Shown one piece after another: positions 1-7,977 of a stretch of DNA of 64,000 nucleotides. Numbering within the stretch: position 1 is the stretch's first letter; the number at the start of each line of letters is the position of its first letter. The notes beneath the pieces are model-generated. The model was given only the letters and a program-made list of their open reading frames with translations, searched no databases and was not told the DNA's origin. The position numbers and the translations under genes were made by a program. Source of the DNA: Sinosporangium siamense (GTDB lineage: Bacteria; Actinomycetota; Actinomycetes; Streptosporangiales; Streptosporangiaceae); NCBI RefSeq assembly GCF_016863435.1, contig NZ_BOOW01000006.1, positions 558,001 through 622,000 of the forward strand, written 5' to 3'.

Positions 1-84
1 AGCATGCCCAGCCCGAGCGACTTCGTGCCCGAGCTTGAGCGCCTCACGGCCGAACACCGCGACGCGGCGGTCTCCGGCGCCTGA
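1..84 (+). CDS. C-terminal end of a macrolide-type glycosyltransferase (partial)
   Basis: The first 27 codons in frame 1 form an open C-terminus ending in TGA at 82-84. It contains MPSPSDFVPELERLTAEHR. The glycosyltransferase at 5817-7097 ends with the closely similar MPSPNDVVPQIEELTARHR, so this is very probably the tail of a paralogous activator-dependent glycosyltransferase lying left of the window. That would give the cluster two glycosyltransferases. The assignment rests only on this internal comparison, because the catalytic domain is outside the window. Confidence 0.7.
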   Translation, partial: SMPSPSDFVPELERLTAEHRDAAVSGA

Positions 85-670
85 CGGGCTAGGGGAGGGG
101 GAGGACGGCGATCGGCCTCACCATGCGGGGCGTGACAGCCCGCGTGACTCCGGCACACGCCGCCGTCCTCCAGCGGGAGCCAGGGTGCACGCCACGGCGA
201 TGCTGCGCACGTCCTTGAACGCGGGAGTCGTACTTCCGGCGTTCAAGGACGTGCGCAGCTCGTCTGCGGGGAGTCGGAGCAGGGCGGCTCTCGCGTCCGG
301 CACACCTCACCGCCCTCGCTCTCACCCGCCGAGTACGGCATGAGCCTTGAGAGCGCCGGTCTCCGGGCCGGGCCTCGTTCCCGCGTTCGCCGCGAAGCTC
401 GGCCGGCCCGCCCGCGTGGCAAGACCCTGTGTGGCTCGGCGTCCACGTGCTGGGGGAATGCGACCCCGCATGCCAATGAGGGCGCGCCCGGCGACGCCGG
501 ACGGCCCTCACCGGCGGGCTTCGCCGCTCTCGCGGAACGGAGTCACTGTTCACCGCGACCGGGGACGCGGACACCCGGCTCCGCGGATGAGGACAGCGGC
601 TCCGCGGATGGGGACTCCGTCCGCGCGCACGTTCCCGCCCGGGCACCCGCGGAGACCGCGAAGGGGCCGC
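85..670. other. Non-coding stretch after the left-edge gene
   Basis: About 590 bp lies between two convergent genes. Reading frames here have arginine- and proline-rich translations without recognisable domains. Apart from the hairpin at 202-259, I see only a short direct repeat (GCGGCTCCGCGGATG-type units near 575-615). I find no further gene. Confidence 0.5.
202..259. terminator. Long perfect inverted repeat, probable terminator hairpin
   Basis: Two 21-nt arms (202-222 and 239-259) are perfectly complementary. They are separated by 16 nt that can extend the stem with a GU pair and one bulged base. The hairpin lies about 120 bp after the stop of the partial glycosyltransferase and upstream of the convergent gene ending at 671, so it could terminate from both sides. 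There is no T-tract, which is common in high-GC actinomycetes. A transposon end is an alternative, but no transposase is nearby. Confidence 0.55.
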
Positions 671-1444
671 CTACCGGCGGCCGGAGGCCGGCGAGCCGTC
701 GCCGAGCAAGCCCGTCGACTCGAGATAGCGGTCGATGACCGAGCGGTAATACTCGGGGCCGTAGTCCTCGTCGGTGACGGACGGCAGCACACGGCGCAGC
801 TTCTCGACGGAGATCCAGTGCTCCGTGCCCTCGTCGATGACGTTCCGTTTGGGAGCGAGCCCAAGGCGGTGCTCCAGGTGGTCAAGGATCAGGCTGATCG
901 GCACCGACTGCCCCGAGGCCATGTTGAGCACCTCGTGGGTGATGCCCGCGGTGAGGATCTTGTCGAGGAGCGACACCCAGTCGTCGACGTAGATGATGTC
1001 GCGCCTGGCCTGGCGATAGACCGTGACACTGCCCGACGTCATCTGATCGATCAGTGCGGGCATCAGGCGGTTGGCCGGGCCGCCGGGCCCGACGACATAG
1101 CCGAGCCGGAGGATGAGGTGTTTGACCCCTGAATCCCGGACGAGCTGCTCCAGTTTCAGCTTGTGCCAGCCGTAAGGAGTGACCGGGACGATTTCCTCGT
1201 CTTCTCGTCCGCTGCAACCGGGTGCGCCGTACATGCTCATTGACGCGGTCGACAGGAACACCAGCGTCCGGCCTTCGAGCACGCACCGTTTGTTGATTTT
1301 CTGGACGAGTTCGGTCTCTCGTTCGTAGTCGTCGTCGGAGTTCTTCCAAAGAGACACTCCTGCGGCGAGAACGAGTACGTCCGGGTGCGCGTCGGCAATC
1401 TGCTGGAGATGGTGAGCGAGAAATCCATTTCCAACGATCTCCAT
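671..1444 (-). CDS. NAD(P)-dependent epimerase/dehydratase-like sugar reductase
   Basis: A 257-residue short-chain (extended SDR) protein. The N-terminal nucleotide-binding loop reads VGNGFLAHH (GxGxxA type). The catalytic Ser lies in STASMSMYG, and the YxxxK pair is in YGWHKLKLE. Later HEVLNMASG and the C-terminal half match the sugar-binding part of NAD-dependent epimerases. With rmlA, rmlB, an aminosugar methyltransferase and glycosyltransferases nearby, a late deoxysugar step such as 4-ketoreduction is likely, but the exact reaction cannot be read from sequence. The ATG at 1444 begins directly before the Rossmann strand; an upstream ATG at 1486 would add 14 unmatched residues. It is somewhat shorter than the usual 300 or more residues. 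Confidence 0.7.
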   Translation of the reverse strand: MEIVGNGFLAHHLQQIADAHPDVLVLAAGVSLWKNSDDDYERETELVQKINKRCVLEGRTLVFLSTASMSMYGAPGCSGREDEEIVPVTPYGWHKLKLEQLVRDSGVKHLILRLGYVVGPGGPANRLMPALIDQMTSGSVTVYRQARRDIIYVDDWVSLLDKILTAGITHEVLNMASGQSVPISLILDHLEHRLGLAPKRNVIDEGTEHWISVEKLRRVLPSVTDEDYGPEYYRSVIDRYLESTGLLGDGSPASGRR

Positions 1445-1776
1445 TAAGGCACCGCTTTCAAACTCATGGCTCGGTGTCGGTTCCACTGCCCCCGTGCGGG
1501 GGGCGCCGAGACTCGTGTCGGATGAGGTGGCAGAAGAATGAAGACGGCATCACCATGTGTCCCGCCAGCGAGACACGGTGAAGGCCGGTGGCAGGCGCTT
1601 TCCCTCGGTGTTTCCACAGGCATGAAATCCTATTTCTACGATCGTGCCGGACTGCGATGCGAAGAGCAAGATGTGCGCGGTTCCACGCGGAGTGCGTGAA
1701 GCGGGACGGCCGGATGATTCCCGAATTTTGTATGGTGTGCTCACGACAATAGGCCGGGGAATGAGGGGGTCGGCGT
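1445..1776. promoter_or_regulatory. Divergent intergenic region
   Basis: This 332-bp gap separates the minus-strand epimerase gene from the plus-strand LuxR-type regulator, so it must hold the promoters for both. It is less GC-rich around 1600-1750 than the flanking genes. I do not recognise a specific operator or -10/-35 pair. Confidence 0.4.
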
Positions 1777-3237
1777 GTGAAGATGCTGGAACGTGATGAC
1801 GAGTTCGCTCTTCTGCGCGGTCTGCTGGCCGAATGCCGCAAAGGATTGGGCAGCGCGACGACCATCACAGGGGCGGTCGCGTCGGGAAAGACGGAGTTGT
1901 TGCACGCCTTCTCCGCGGAGGTGGCCGGCGGGGGGGTGCCGGTCCTGAGTGCCCTCGCCTCGTCGGCGGAGCGCACGCTGCCGCTCGGCGTGGTGGGCCA
2001 GTTGTTCAACCACGCGTCGCTGCCGAAGAGCCGCCGCGATCACATGGCGCGTCTCTTCACGGCGATGCAACGGGGATCGGGCCCGCCGGACCAGTGGACG
2101 GTCAACGAACGGGCACGCGTCATGAACGTTCTCTGGTCGGAGCTGCTGCTCCTGGCCGAGCGCGGGCCGATGCTCATCACCGTCGACGACGTGCACTATG
2201 CCGATGCGTTCTCGATGCGGTGCCTCCTCTACTTCATCCATCGGTTGCGGGACGCCCCCGTGCTGATGCTCCTCACCAAGAGGGAACGGCCGCAGCGGGT
2301 GCATCCGCTGATCGACGCCGATCTGCTGAGGCTGCGCCACTGCCACCTCGTCAAGCTGGGCCCGCTCGGCGTGCCCAGCGTCGCCGCCCTGGCCGCCGGG
2401 CATGTGCCCGCCGACGAGATCGATCGTTTCGCCGGGGACTGCCACGAGGTGAGCGGCGGGAATCCGCTGCTCATCCACGCGTTGCTCGACGACCGCCGGG
2501 CCGCTCCCGCGGGTGCCGCGGGGCATCTCGTGGTGGGACAGGCCTACCGGCACGCCGTGCTCGCCACCGTCCACCGGGGCGGCAGAACCGAGCTCCGGGT
2601 CGCGCGGGGGCTGGCCGTGCTCGGCGACCTGCGTGCTCCCGGCCTGCTGGAGGAGCTGCTCCGCGTCGACACCATGGCCGTGGAGCAGGCGGTTGCCGGG
2701 CTGGTGGCCGCCGGTGTGCTCGCGCACGGTGGATTCCGCCACCCGGCGGGACGGAGCGCCGTGCTCGGGGACATGGACCTGAGCCATCGCGCCGAGCTGC
2801 GCAGCAGACTGGCCAGGCTCAGGCGTGGGCGTGGGGGCAAGGCGCGGGCCGGGTCGCCGGCGGCGGGGCACGGGCGGGGCCGGCACACCGCCCCGAGGAA
2901 CGCGGGGCCGGGTGCTACCGATCCGGGCGCTGAGCCGGGCGGTGCCGAGCTGAGCGGCGCGGAGCGGCGTGTGGCGGCCTTGGCGGCCGAGGGGCTTATG
3001 AACCGCGAGATCGCGGAGAGGCTCGCCATCACCGTGAGCACTGTCGAGCAGCATCTGACCAAGATCTATCGAAAGCTGGAGATCGATGGCAGGGCCGGCT
3101 TGGCCAAGGCGTTCGCGGCGCACTCCGACCTGGTCCCAGGGGGCGACAGGCCCGAACCGGTGGTCGGCTCGGGCCCGGTGTGGCCCCCTGCCGGATGGGC
3201 TCAGACGGGGCTCGCCTCCTCCCATACGGGGGGATAG
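1777..3237 (+). CDS. LuxR-family (short LAL-like) transcriptional regulator
   Basis: A 486-residue regulator with an N-terminal AAA-type ATPase part and a C-terminal LuxR helix-turn-helix. The Walker A motif is GAVASGKT at residues 32-39, and the Walker B-like strand is PMLITVDDVHYAD. The helix-turn-helix at roughly 390-445 includes LSGAERRVAALAAEGL, NREIAERLAIT and VEQHLTKIYRKL. Classical LAL regulators are about 900 residues, so the long middle sensor region is largely absent. GTG at 1777 follows GAGGGGG with good spacing; ATG at 1783 is possible. Its 3' end overlaps the convergent rmlB gene by 37 bp. It is likely a pathway-specific activator of the cluster (inference from position). Confidence 0.85.
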   Translation: MKMLERDDEFALLRGLLAECRKGLGSATTITGAVASGKTELLHAFSAEVAGGGVPVLSALASSAERTLPLGVVGQLFNHASLPKSRRDHMARLFTAMQRGSGPPDQWTVNERARVMNVLWSELLLLAERGPMLITVDDVHYADAFSMRCLLYFIHRLRDAPVLMLLTKRERPQRVHPLIDADLLRLRHCHLVKLGPLGVPSVAALAAGHVPADEIDRFAGDCHEVSGGNPLLIHALLDDRRAAPAGAAGHLVVGQAYRHAVLATVHRGGRTELRVARGLAVLGDLRAPGLLEELLRVDTMAVEQAVAGLVAAGVLAHGGFRHPAGRSAVLGDMDLSHRAELRSRLARLRRGRGGKARAGSPAAGHGRGRHTAPRNAGPGATDPGAEPGGAELSGAERRVAALAAEGLMNREIAERLAITVSTVEQHLTKIYRKLEIDGRAGLAKAFAAHSDLVPGGDRPEPVVGSGPVWPPAGWAQTGLASSHTGG

Positions 3238-4211
3238 TCGCCCTTCTTCAGCGGTTCCCACCAGCTCCGGTTCTCGGCATACCAGCGGGCGGTGTCCCGT
3301 AGCCCGTCCATGAAGTCCACCTGGGTCCGATAGCCCAGCTCGGTGGTGATCTTCGTGCTGTCCACCGAGTAGCGGCGATCGTGCCCCTTACGGTCGTTCA
3401 CGTGGCGGACCCGCGACCAGTCGGCCTGGGCGATCTCCAGCAGCGTCTCGGTCAGCTCGCGGTTCGTCAGCTCGACCTCGCTGCCGATGTTGTAGACCTC
3501 GTTGGGACGGCCGTGCCGGGCGACGAGCGCGATGCCGCGGCAGTGGTCGTCCACGTGAATCCACTCCCGGACATGCAGGCCGTCGCCGTACAGCGGGACC
3601 GTGTCGCCGTCGAGCAGATTGGTGATGAACAGCGGGATGACCTTCTCGGGGAACTGGAAGGGGCCGTAGTTGTTCGAGCAGCGCGTGATCGAGACCGGAT
3701 AGCCGTAGGTGCGGCTGAACGCGCGGGCGAGGAGGTCGCCTGCCGCCTTGGAGGCGGAGTAGGGGGAGTTGGGTTCGAGCGGGTGGTCCTCCACCCACGA
3801 ACCCCGCTCGATCGAGCCGTACACCTCGTCGGTCGAGACGAGCACGAACTTCCCGACGCCGCCCCGCCGCGCGGACTCCAGCAGCGTCTGCGTGCCGACC
3901 ACATTGGTGCGCACGAAGTCCACACCACTGTTGATGGAGCGGTCGACGTGGGTCTCCGCGGCGAAGTGCAGAACCAGCGCGACATCCTTCATGACGCGGT
4001 CTACCAGGTCCTCGTCGCAGATGTCCCCGTGCACGAACTCCAGCCGCGGGTCATGGATGACCGAGGCGAGGCTGTCCATCGTGCCGGCGTAGGTCAGCTT
4101 GTCCAAGACGACGATCTGCGGGTCCTCGAACCCTTCGTAGGCGCCCGCGAGGGCGTGCCGTACGAAGTTCGATCCGATGAATCCGGCGCCGCCGGTCACT
4201 AAGATCCGCAT
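3201..4211 (-). CDS. rmlB: dTDP-glucose 4,6-dehydratase
   Basis: This cytosolic enzyme converts dTDP-D-glucose to dTDP-4-keto-6-deoxy-D-glucose, the branch point for most 6-deoxysugars. The 336 residues start with the NAD-binding loop MRILVTGGAGFIGSNFVRH. They then show HFAAETHVDRSI, the catalytic region STDEVYGS, the YxxxK pair in SPYSASKAAGD and the NNYGPFQFPEKVIP block typical of RmlB. Length is normal. It follows rmlA on the same strand with a 22-bp gap, so the two are co-transcribed. Together they supply the activated 4-keto sugar for the glycosyltransferases of this cluster. Confidence 0.95.
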   Translation of the reverse strand: MRILVTGGAGFIGSNFVRHALAGAYEGFEDPQIVVLDKLTYAGTMDSLASVIHDPRLEFVHGDICDEDLVDRVMKDVALVLHFAAETHVDRSINSGVDFVRTNVVGTQTLLESARRGGVGKFVLVSTDEVYGSIERGSWVEDHPLEPNSPYSASKAAGDLLARAFSRTYGYPVSITRCSNNYGPFQFPEKVIPLFITNLLDGDTVPLYGDGLHVREWIHVDDHCRGIALVARHGRPNEVYNIGSEVELTNRELTETLLEIAQADWSRVRHVNDRKGHDRRYSVDSTKITTELGYRTQVDFMDGLRDTARWYAENRSWWEPLKKGDYPPVWEEASPV

Positions 4212-4233
4212 CTATCCGCACTCCTACCGTGAA

Positions 4234-5106
4234 TCATGCCAATGATCGTGCGATGTCCATGACGTACTGGCCGTACGCCGACTGCCTGAGCTCCAGCCCC
4301 TTGCTGTAGCACTGGTCCGGATCGATGAAGCCCATACGCAGGGCGATCTCCTCCAGACAGGCGACACGCACCCCCTGCCGGTGTTCGAGAATCCGCACGT
4401 ATTGGCTCGCCTCCAGCAGGGACAGATGTGTGCCGGCGTCGAGCCAGGTGAATCCGCGGCCGAGCTCGACCAGGCGGGCCTGCCCCTGCTCGAGGTAGAC
4501 GCGGTTGACGTCGGTGATCTCCAGCTCGCCTCGGTCCGACGGCTTGAGGTCCTTGACGATGTCCACGACCTGCCGGTCATAAAAATAGAGGCCGGTAATC
4601 GCCTGGTCGGACCGGGGTTGCACCGGCTTCTCCTCGATCGACAGCAGCCTGCCGTCGGCGTCCACCTCGGCGACGCCGTACCGCTCGGGGTCGGTGACCG
4701 GGTAGCCGAACAGGACACATCCCTTCAGATCCTGCTGCGCGGCGCGGAGGACTTCGGGGAACCCGGCACCGTGGAAGAGGTTGTCGCCGAGGATGAGGGC
4801 CGAGTCGTCGCCGCGCACGTGGTCGGCGCCCACCACGAACGCGTCGGCGATGCCGCGCGGTTCGGCCTGGCTCGCGTAGGTGATGTTGAGGCCCAGCCCG
4901 GACCCGTCGCCGAAGAGTTCCTGGATCGAGGGGAGGGAGTTCGGGGTGGAGATGATAAGGATGTCCCGGATTCGCGCCAGCATAAGCACGGCGAGCGGGT
5001 AATAGATCATGGGCTTGTCGTATATGGGGAGAAGCTGTTTGGAGGTCGCCAGAGTGAGCGGGTGTAAACGTGTTCCGTTTCCTCCGGCGAGAACTATTCC
5101 CTTCAT
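4234..5106 (-). CDS. rmlA: Glucose-1-phosphate thymidylyltransferase
   Basis: It joins dTTP and glucose-1-phosphate to give dTDP-glucose, the first step of the dTDP-deoxysugar route. The 290-residue protein has the nucleotidyltransferase signature KGIVLAGGNGTRLHPLT near the N-terminus. It continues with SKQLLPIYDKPMIYYPL, the metal/substrate region ALILGDNLFHG and EKPVQPRSD. ATG at 5106 is preferred because AGGAG stands 5 nt upstream; a GTG at 5109 is the codon before it. It is the first gene of the rmlA-rmlB pair, with about 700 bp of upstream sequence. Confidence 0.95.
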   Translation of the reverse strand: MKGIVLAGGNGTRLHPLTLATSKQLLPIYDKPMIYYPLAVLMLARIRDILIISTPNSLPSIQELFGDGSGLGLNITYASQAEPRGIADAFVVGADHVRGDDSALILGDNLFHGAGFPEVLRAAQQDLKGCVLFGYPVTDPERYGVAEVDADGRLLSIEEKPVQPRSDQAITGLYFYDRQVVDIVKDLKPSDRGELEITDVNRVYLEQGQARLVELGRGFTWLDAGTHLSLLEASQYVRILEHRQGVRVACLEEIALRMGFIDPDQCYSKGLELRQSAYGQYVMDIARSLA

Positions 5107-5816
5107 CACGGCTCCTGTTTGACTTGCCGCCGGCGTCGTGGCAGGCGATGTGAATGTCGGTTGAGAGCTGATGGCCGAGCCTTGTCCATAACCCGCGGCG
5201 ATTCACCGATCAGCCGGGGCGGCGGGCGCATGCCCTGTTATAATCTGCCCTGCGGCCCACGCCGGTGAAGTGAGATAAAGGCTCAGGCGAGATGCCTCGT
5301 CTGTGGTAAACCTATCGTTCGGTTCGGCACCGGTTTCAACCCCTATTGTGCCTTTGCTGGATTTCCTGGGGTTGGCTCACCACGGAATCCCGGTTAACCT
5401 CCATAGAGGTCACGGTTGAGTCTTCTTCCGCAGTGCTTCGTATGGGCGGTGCCGTGTATGGGCAGCGCTGTGTACGGACGGTGCTGTGTATGGGCAGCGC
5501 TGTGTAGGTGCAGTGTTGTGTACGGGCAGTGTTGTGTAAGGCAGTGCCTTGCGCAGGCTGTGCTTTGTGCAGGCTGTGCTTTGTGCAGGCTGTGCTTTGT
5601 TCGGGCTGTGCTTTGTTCGGGCGCGTGGGCCTGCGCGGACTTCATCCGCGCTCGCGGACGATTTTCCATGGTCTGCGGGCGCTGCGGATGATGGAGCGAG
5701 CCGGCCGCGTCCCTTTCGCGAACCATGGGCCGCGCGATGATGATAAGACTCGCCGCAAGGACACCGGGTTCCATGCGCCGGATGAATAATGCCGGAGCGC
5801 ATGGGAGAGGATGACG
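5107..5816. promoter_or_regulatory. Divergent intergenic region rmlA / glycosyltransferase
   Basis: About 710 bp separate two divergent biosynthetic genes. The rmlA-proximal third (about 5210-5400) is relatively AT-rich and is the best place for its promoter. The middle holds the 16-bp tandem array. The end carries GGGAGAGG just before the glycosyltransferase start. The cysteine-rich frames running through the repeats are not convincing genes. Confidence 0.5.
5431..5622. repeat. Degenerate 16-bp tandem repeat (12 units)
   Basis: Twelve head-to-tail 16-bp units fill this stretch between the divergent rmlA and glycosyltransferase genes. Left units resemble CAGYGYTGTGTAYGGG; right units become TGTGCTTTGTGCAGGC and TGTGCTTTGTTCGGGC. 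Units 9-10 and 11-12 are identical pairs, while the left units have drifted. The array is strand-asymmetric (G/T-rich on +). There are no spacers, so it is not CRISPR. It could affect the promoters on either side or be a neutral minisatellite. Confidence 0.85.
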
Positions 5817-7097
5817 ATGCGCATTCTATTCGCGACCTACGCGGAGAAGTCCCACTTTCTGGTCATGGTGCCACTCGCCTGGGCCTTGCAGAACGCCGGA
5901 CACGAAGTACGTGTGGCGAGCCAGCCGGAACTGACCGATGTCATCGTCAGATCCGGCCTCACCGCCGTGCCCGTCGGCAAAAACCACGACATGTATCGCG
6001 TCAACCGCGCGTTCAAGTTCTTCGACCCGCGGGCCGAGGTGTCCCGCTTCGACATGTCCGGCACGACCTGGGAGCAGGTCGGCTGGGAGCACCTCAGGCT
6101 GGGTTACCAGGGTTATGTGCGCTGGTGGCCGTGGCTTGTGAACCGGGGACTGGTCGGCGACCTCACCGACTTCTGCCGCCATTGGCAGCCGGACCTGGTG
6201 ATCTGGGAGCCGCTGACCTATTCGGGGGCGATCGCCGCCAAGGCCTCGGGGGCGGCGCACGCCCGCCTGATGTGGAGCGTGGACCTCTTCAGCCGGCTGC
6301 GCGAGGAGTTCATGGCCGCGAGGGACCGGCAGCCGGGACCGGTGCTGGAGGATCCGCTGGCCGAGTGGATGGACGCGCGGGCGCGGACGGTCGGCGTCGA
6401 GTTCTCCGAGGACATGGCCCACGGGCAGTTCATCATCGACCACAACCCGCCGTCGATGTCGCTGGGCCTGGACCTCCCCTATGTGCCGACGCGCTATGTG
6501 CCCTACAACGACGTCGCCACCGTGCCCCGCTGGCTGCGTGCCGAGCCGGAGCGTCCGAGGATCTGCCTGACGCTGGGCACCACGGCGACCGAGAGGTTCG
6601 AGGGCTATGCGGTGTCCGTGCAGGACCTGCTCGACTCGTTGTCCGACCTCGACGTCGAGGTGGTGGCGACGCTCTCGGAGCAGGCGCAGGCCAAGCTCCG
6701 GCACGTGCCCGGCAACACGAGGGTTGTGTCCTTCGCCCCCCTGCACGTCCTGGCGCCGACATGTGCCGCGATGATCAACCACGGCGGCAACGGCACCTTC
6801 TACACGACCCTCATCAACGGTGTTCCCCAGCTCGTCATACCGACGATGTTCGATGAGCCGGTCCGGGCGAAGCGCCTGGCGGAGGAAGGGGCCGGCCTGA
6901 CCCTCCAACCGGCCGAGGTCACCGGCGAGAAGATCCGCGCGTGCGTGGAACGCCTGCTCGGCGAACCCTCCTTCGCCGAGCATTCGGCCCGCCTGCGGGC
7001 GGAAATGCTCGCCATGCCCAGCCCCAACGACGTGGTGCCCCAGATAGAGGAGCTCACCGCCCGGCACCGGCCGGCGACCGCACTCACCGGCCGCTGA
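5817..7097 (+). CDS. Activator-dependent (macrolide-type) glycosyltransferase
   Basis: A GT-B, GT1-family enzyme of 426 residues that would move a dTDP-deoxysugar onto the aglycone. It starts MRILFATYAEKSHFLVMVPL, contains the linker LDLPYVPTRYVPYN, then the sugar-nucleotide half with ICLTLGTTATER and the conserved FAPLHVLAPTCAAMINHGG(N)GT block. The pattern matches DesVII/EryCIII-like transferases, which usually need a P450-like auxiliary protein; none is visible here. ATG at 5817 is favoured because the GGGAGAGG ribosome site ends 6 nt upstream, whereas ATG at 5811 directly abuts it. A methyltransferase gene follows on the same strand. Confidence 0.9.
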   Translation: MRILFATYAEKSHFLVMVPLAWALQNAGHEVRVASQPELTDVIVRSGLTAVPVGKNHDMYRVNRAFKFFDPRAEVSRFDMSGTTWEQVGWEHLRLGYQGYVRWWPWLVNRGLVGDLTDFCRHWQPDLVIWEPLTYSGAIAAKASGAAHARLMWSVDLFSRLREEFMAARDRQPGPVLEDPLAEWMDARARTVGVEFSEDMAHGQFIIDHNPPSMSLGLDLPYVPTRYVPYNDVATVPRWLRAEPERPRICLTLGTTATERFEGYAVSVQDLLDSLSDLDVEVVATLSEQAQAKLRHVPGNTRVVSFAPLHVLAPTCAAMINHGGNGTFYTTLINGVPQLVIPTMFDEPVRAKRLAEEGAGLTLQPAEVTGEKIRACVERLLGEPSFAEHSARLRAEMLAMPSPNDVVPQIEELTARHRPATALTGR

Positions 7098-7170
7098 GCC
7101 GGCCGGCAGGCCGACCGGCGAGCGGATCGGCGAGCGGGCCGGTGAGCGACGCCGCACAGCGAGAGGAACG

Positions 7171-7893
7171 ATGGTCTTGTACGACTCCGAACTGGCCGAT
7201 GTCTACGACGCGATCTACAAGGGCCGGGGCAAGGACTACGAAGCCGAGGCGTCCGAGGTGCGGAGCCTGATCCTGAAGCGACACCCCGGGGCCCGCTCGT
7301 TGCTCGACGTCGCCTGCGGCACCGGCTCGCACCTGCGATTCTTCGCCGGGGACTTCGACCACGTCGAGGGGCTCGAACTCTCCGCGGACATGCTGAAGGT
7401 CGCCGGTGAGCGCATGCCGGGTGTGCCGCTGCACCAGGGCGACATGCGTGACTTCGAGCTGGGTCGCACGTTCGACGCGGTCACGTGCATGTTCAGCTCG
7501 ATCGCCTACATGAGCTCCGACGAGGAGCTGAGGAGCGCCCTGACGAGGATGGCCGCCCACGTGGTCCCCGGCGGCGTGGTCCTGATCGAGCCCTGGTGGT
7601 TCCCGGAGAGCTTCCTCCCCGGCTATGTGGCGGGGGATGTGGTCACCGTGGACGGCCGTACCCTGGCCCGGGTCTCCCGCACGGTCAGGAAGGGGGACGC
7701 GAGCGTCATGGAGGTGCACTACCTGGCCGCCGACGCCGGCACGGCGGTCCGCCACTTCACCGTCACCCACGTGAACACCCTGTTCACCAGGGAGCGTTAC
7801 GAGGCGGCGTTCGCCGCCGCGGGACTCCGCGTGGACTACATCGAGGGCGGCCCCTCGGGGCGCGGTCTGTTCGTGGCGGTCAGGGGGGAGTGA
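7171..7893 (+). CDS. dTDP-aminosugar N,N-dimethyltransferase (DesVI/TylM1-like)
   Basis: A 240-residue class I SAM methyltransferase. Motif I is SLLDVACGTGSHL, followed by the acidic strand end VEGLELSADML. The post-motif FDAVTCMFSSIAYM and the EPWWFPESF segment are typical of DesVI, TylM1 and SpnS, which twice methylate the amino group of dTDP-3-amino or 4-amino deoxysugars. This implies that the sugar is a dimethylaminosugar. The needed aminotransferase is not in the window and presumably lies to the left. An AGAGGAACG ribosome site precedes ATG 7171. The gene lies 73 bp after the glycosyltransferase and is likely co-transcribed. Confidence 0.9.
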   Translation: MVLYDSELADVYDAIYKGRGKDYEAEASEVRSLILKRHPGARSLLDVACGTGSHLRFFAGDFDHVEGLELSADMLKVAGERMPGVPLHQGDMRDFELGRTFDAVTCMFSSIAYMSSDEELRSALTRMAAHVVPGGVVLIEPWWFPESFLPGYVAGDVVTVDGRTLARVSRTVRKGDASVMEVHYLAADAGTAVRHFTVTHVNTLFTRERYEAAFAAAGLRVDYIEGGPSGRGLFVAVRGE

Positions 7894-7977
7894 TGTACGG
7901 CTTCCGCCTCGCCCGCCTGCCCCCGTGCCTGCTCGCCGGGCGACCCGCGCGACCCACGCGAAGCGGGCCGCGGCCGG

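Noticed and set aside
1741-3261. A 506-residue minus-strand frame antisense to the LuxR-type gene
   Set aside because: No domain is recognisable and composition is typical of an antisense frame in high-GC DNA; the plus strand has clear Walker and helix-turn-helix motifs.
5431-5622. CRISPR array
   Set aside because: Units are contiguous with no spacers, only 16 bp long, and no cas gene is present in the window.
5416-5774. Cysteine-rich reading frames through the 16-bp repeats (both strands)
   Set aside because: They arise from the repeat sequence itself. They lack ribosome sites, and the 16-bp period rotates the frame, so the repeated Cys/Val/Leu pattern is an artefact.
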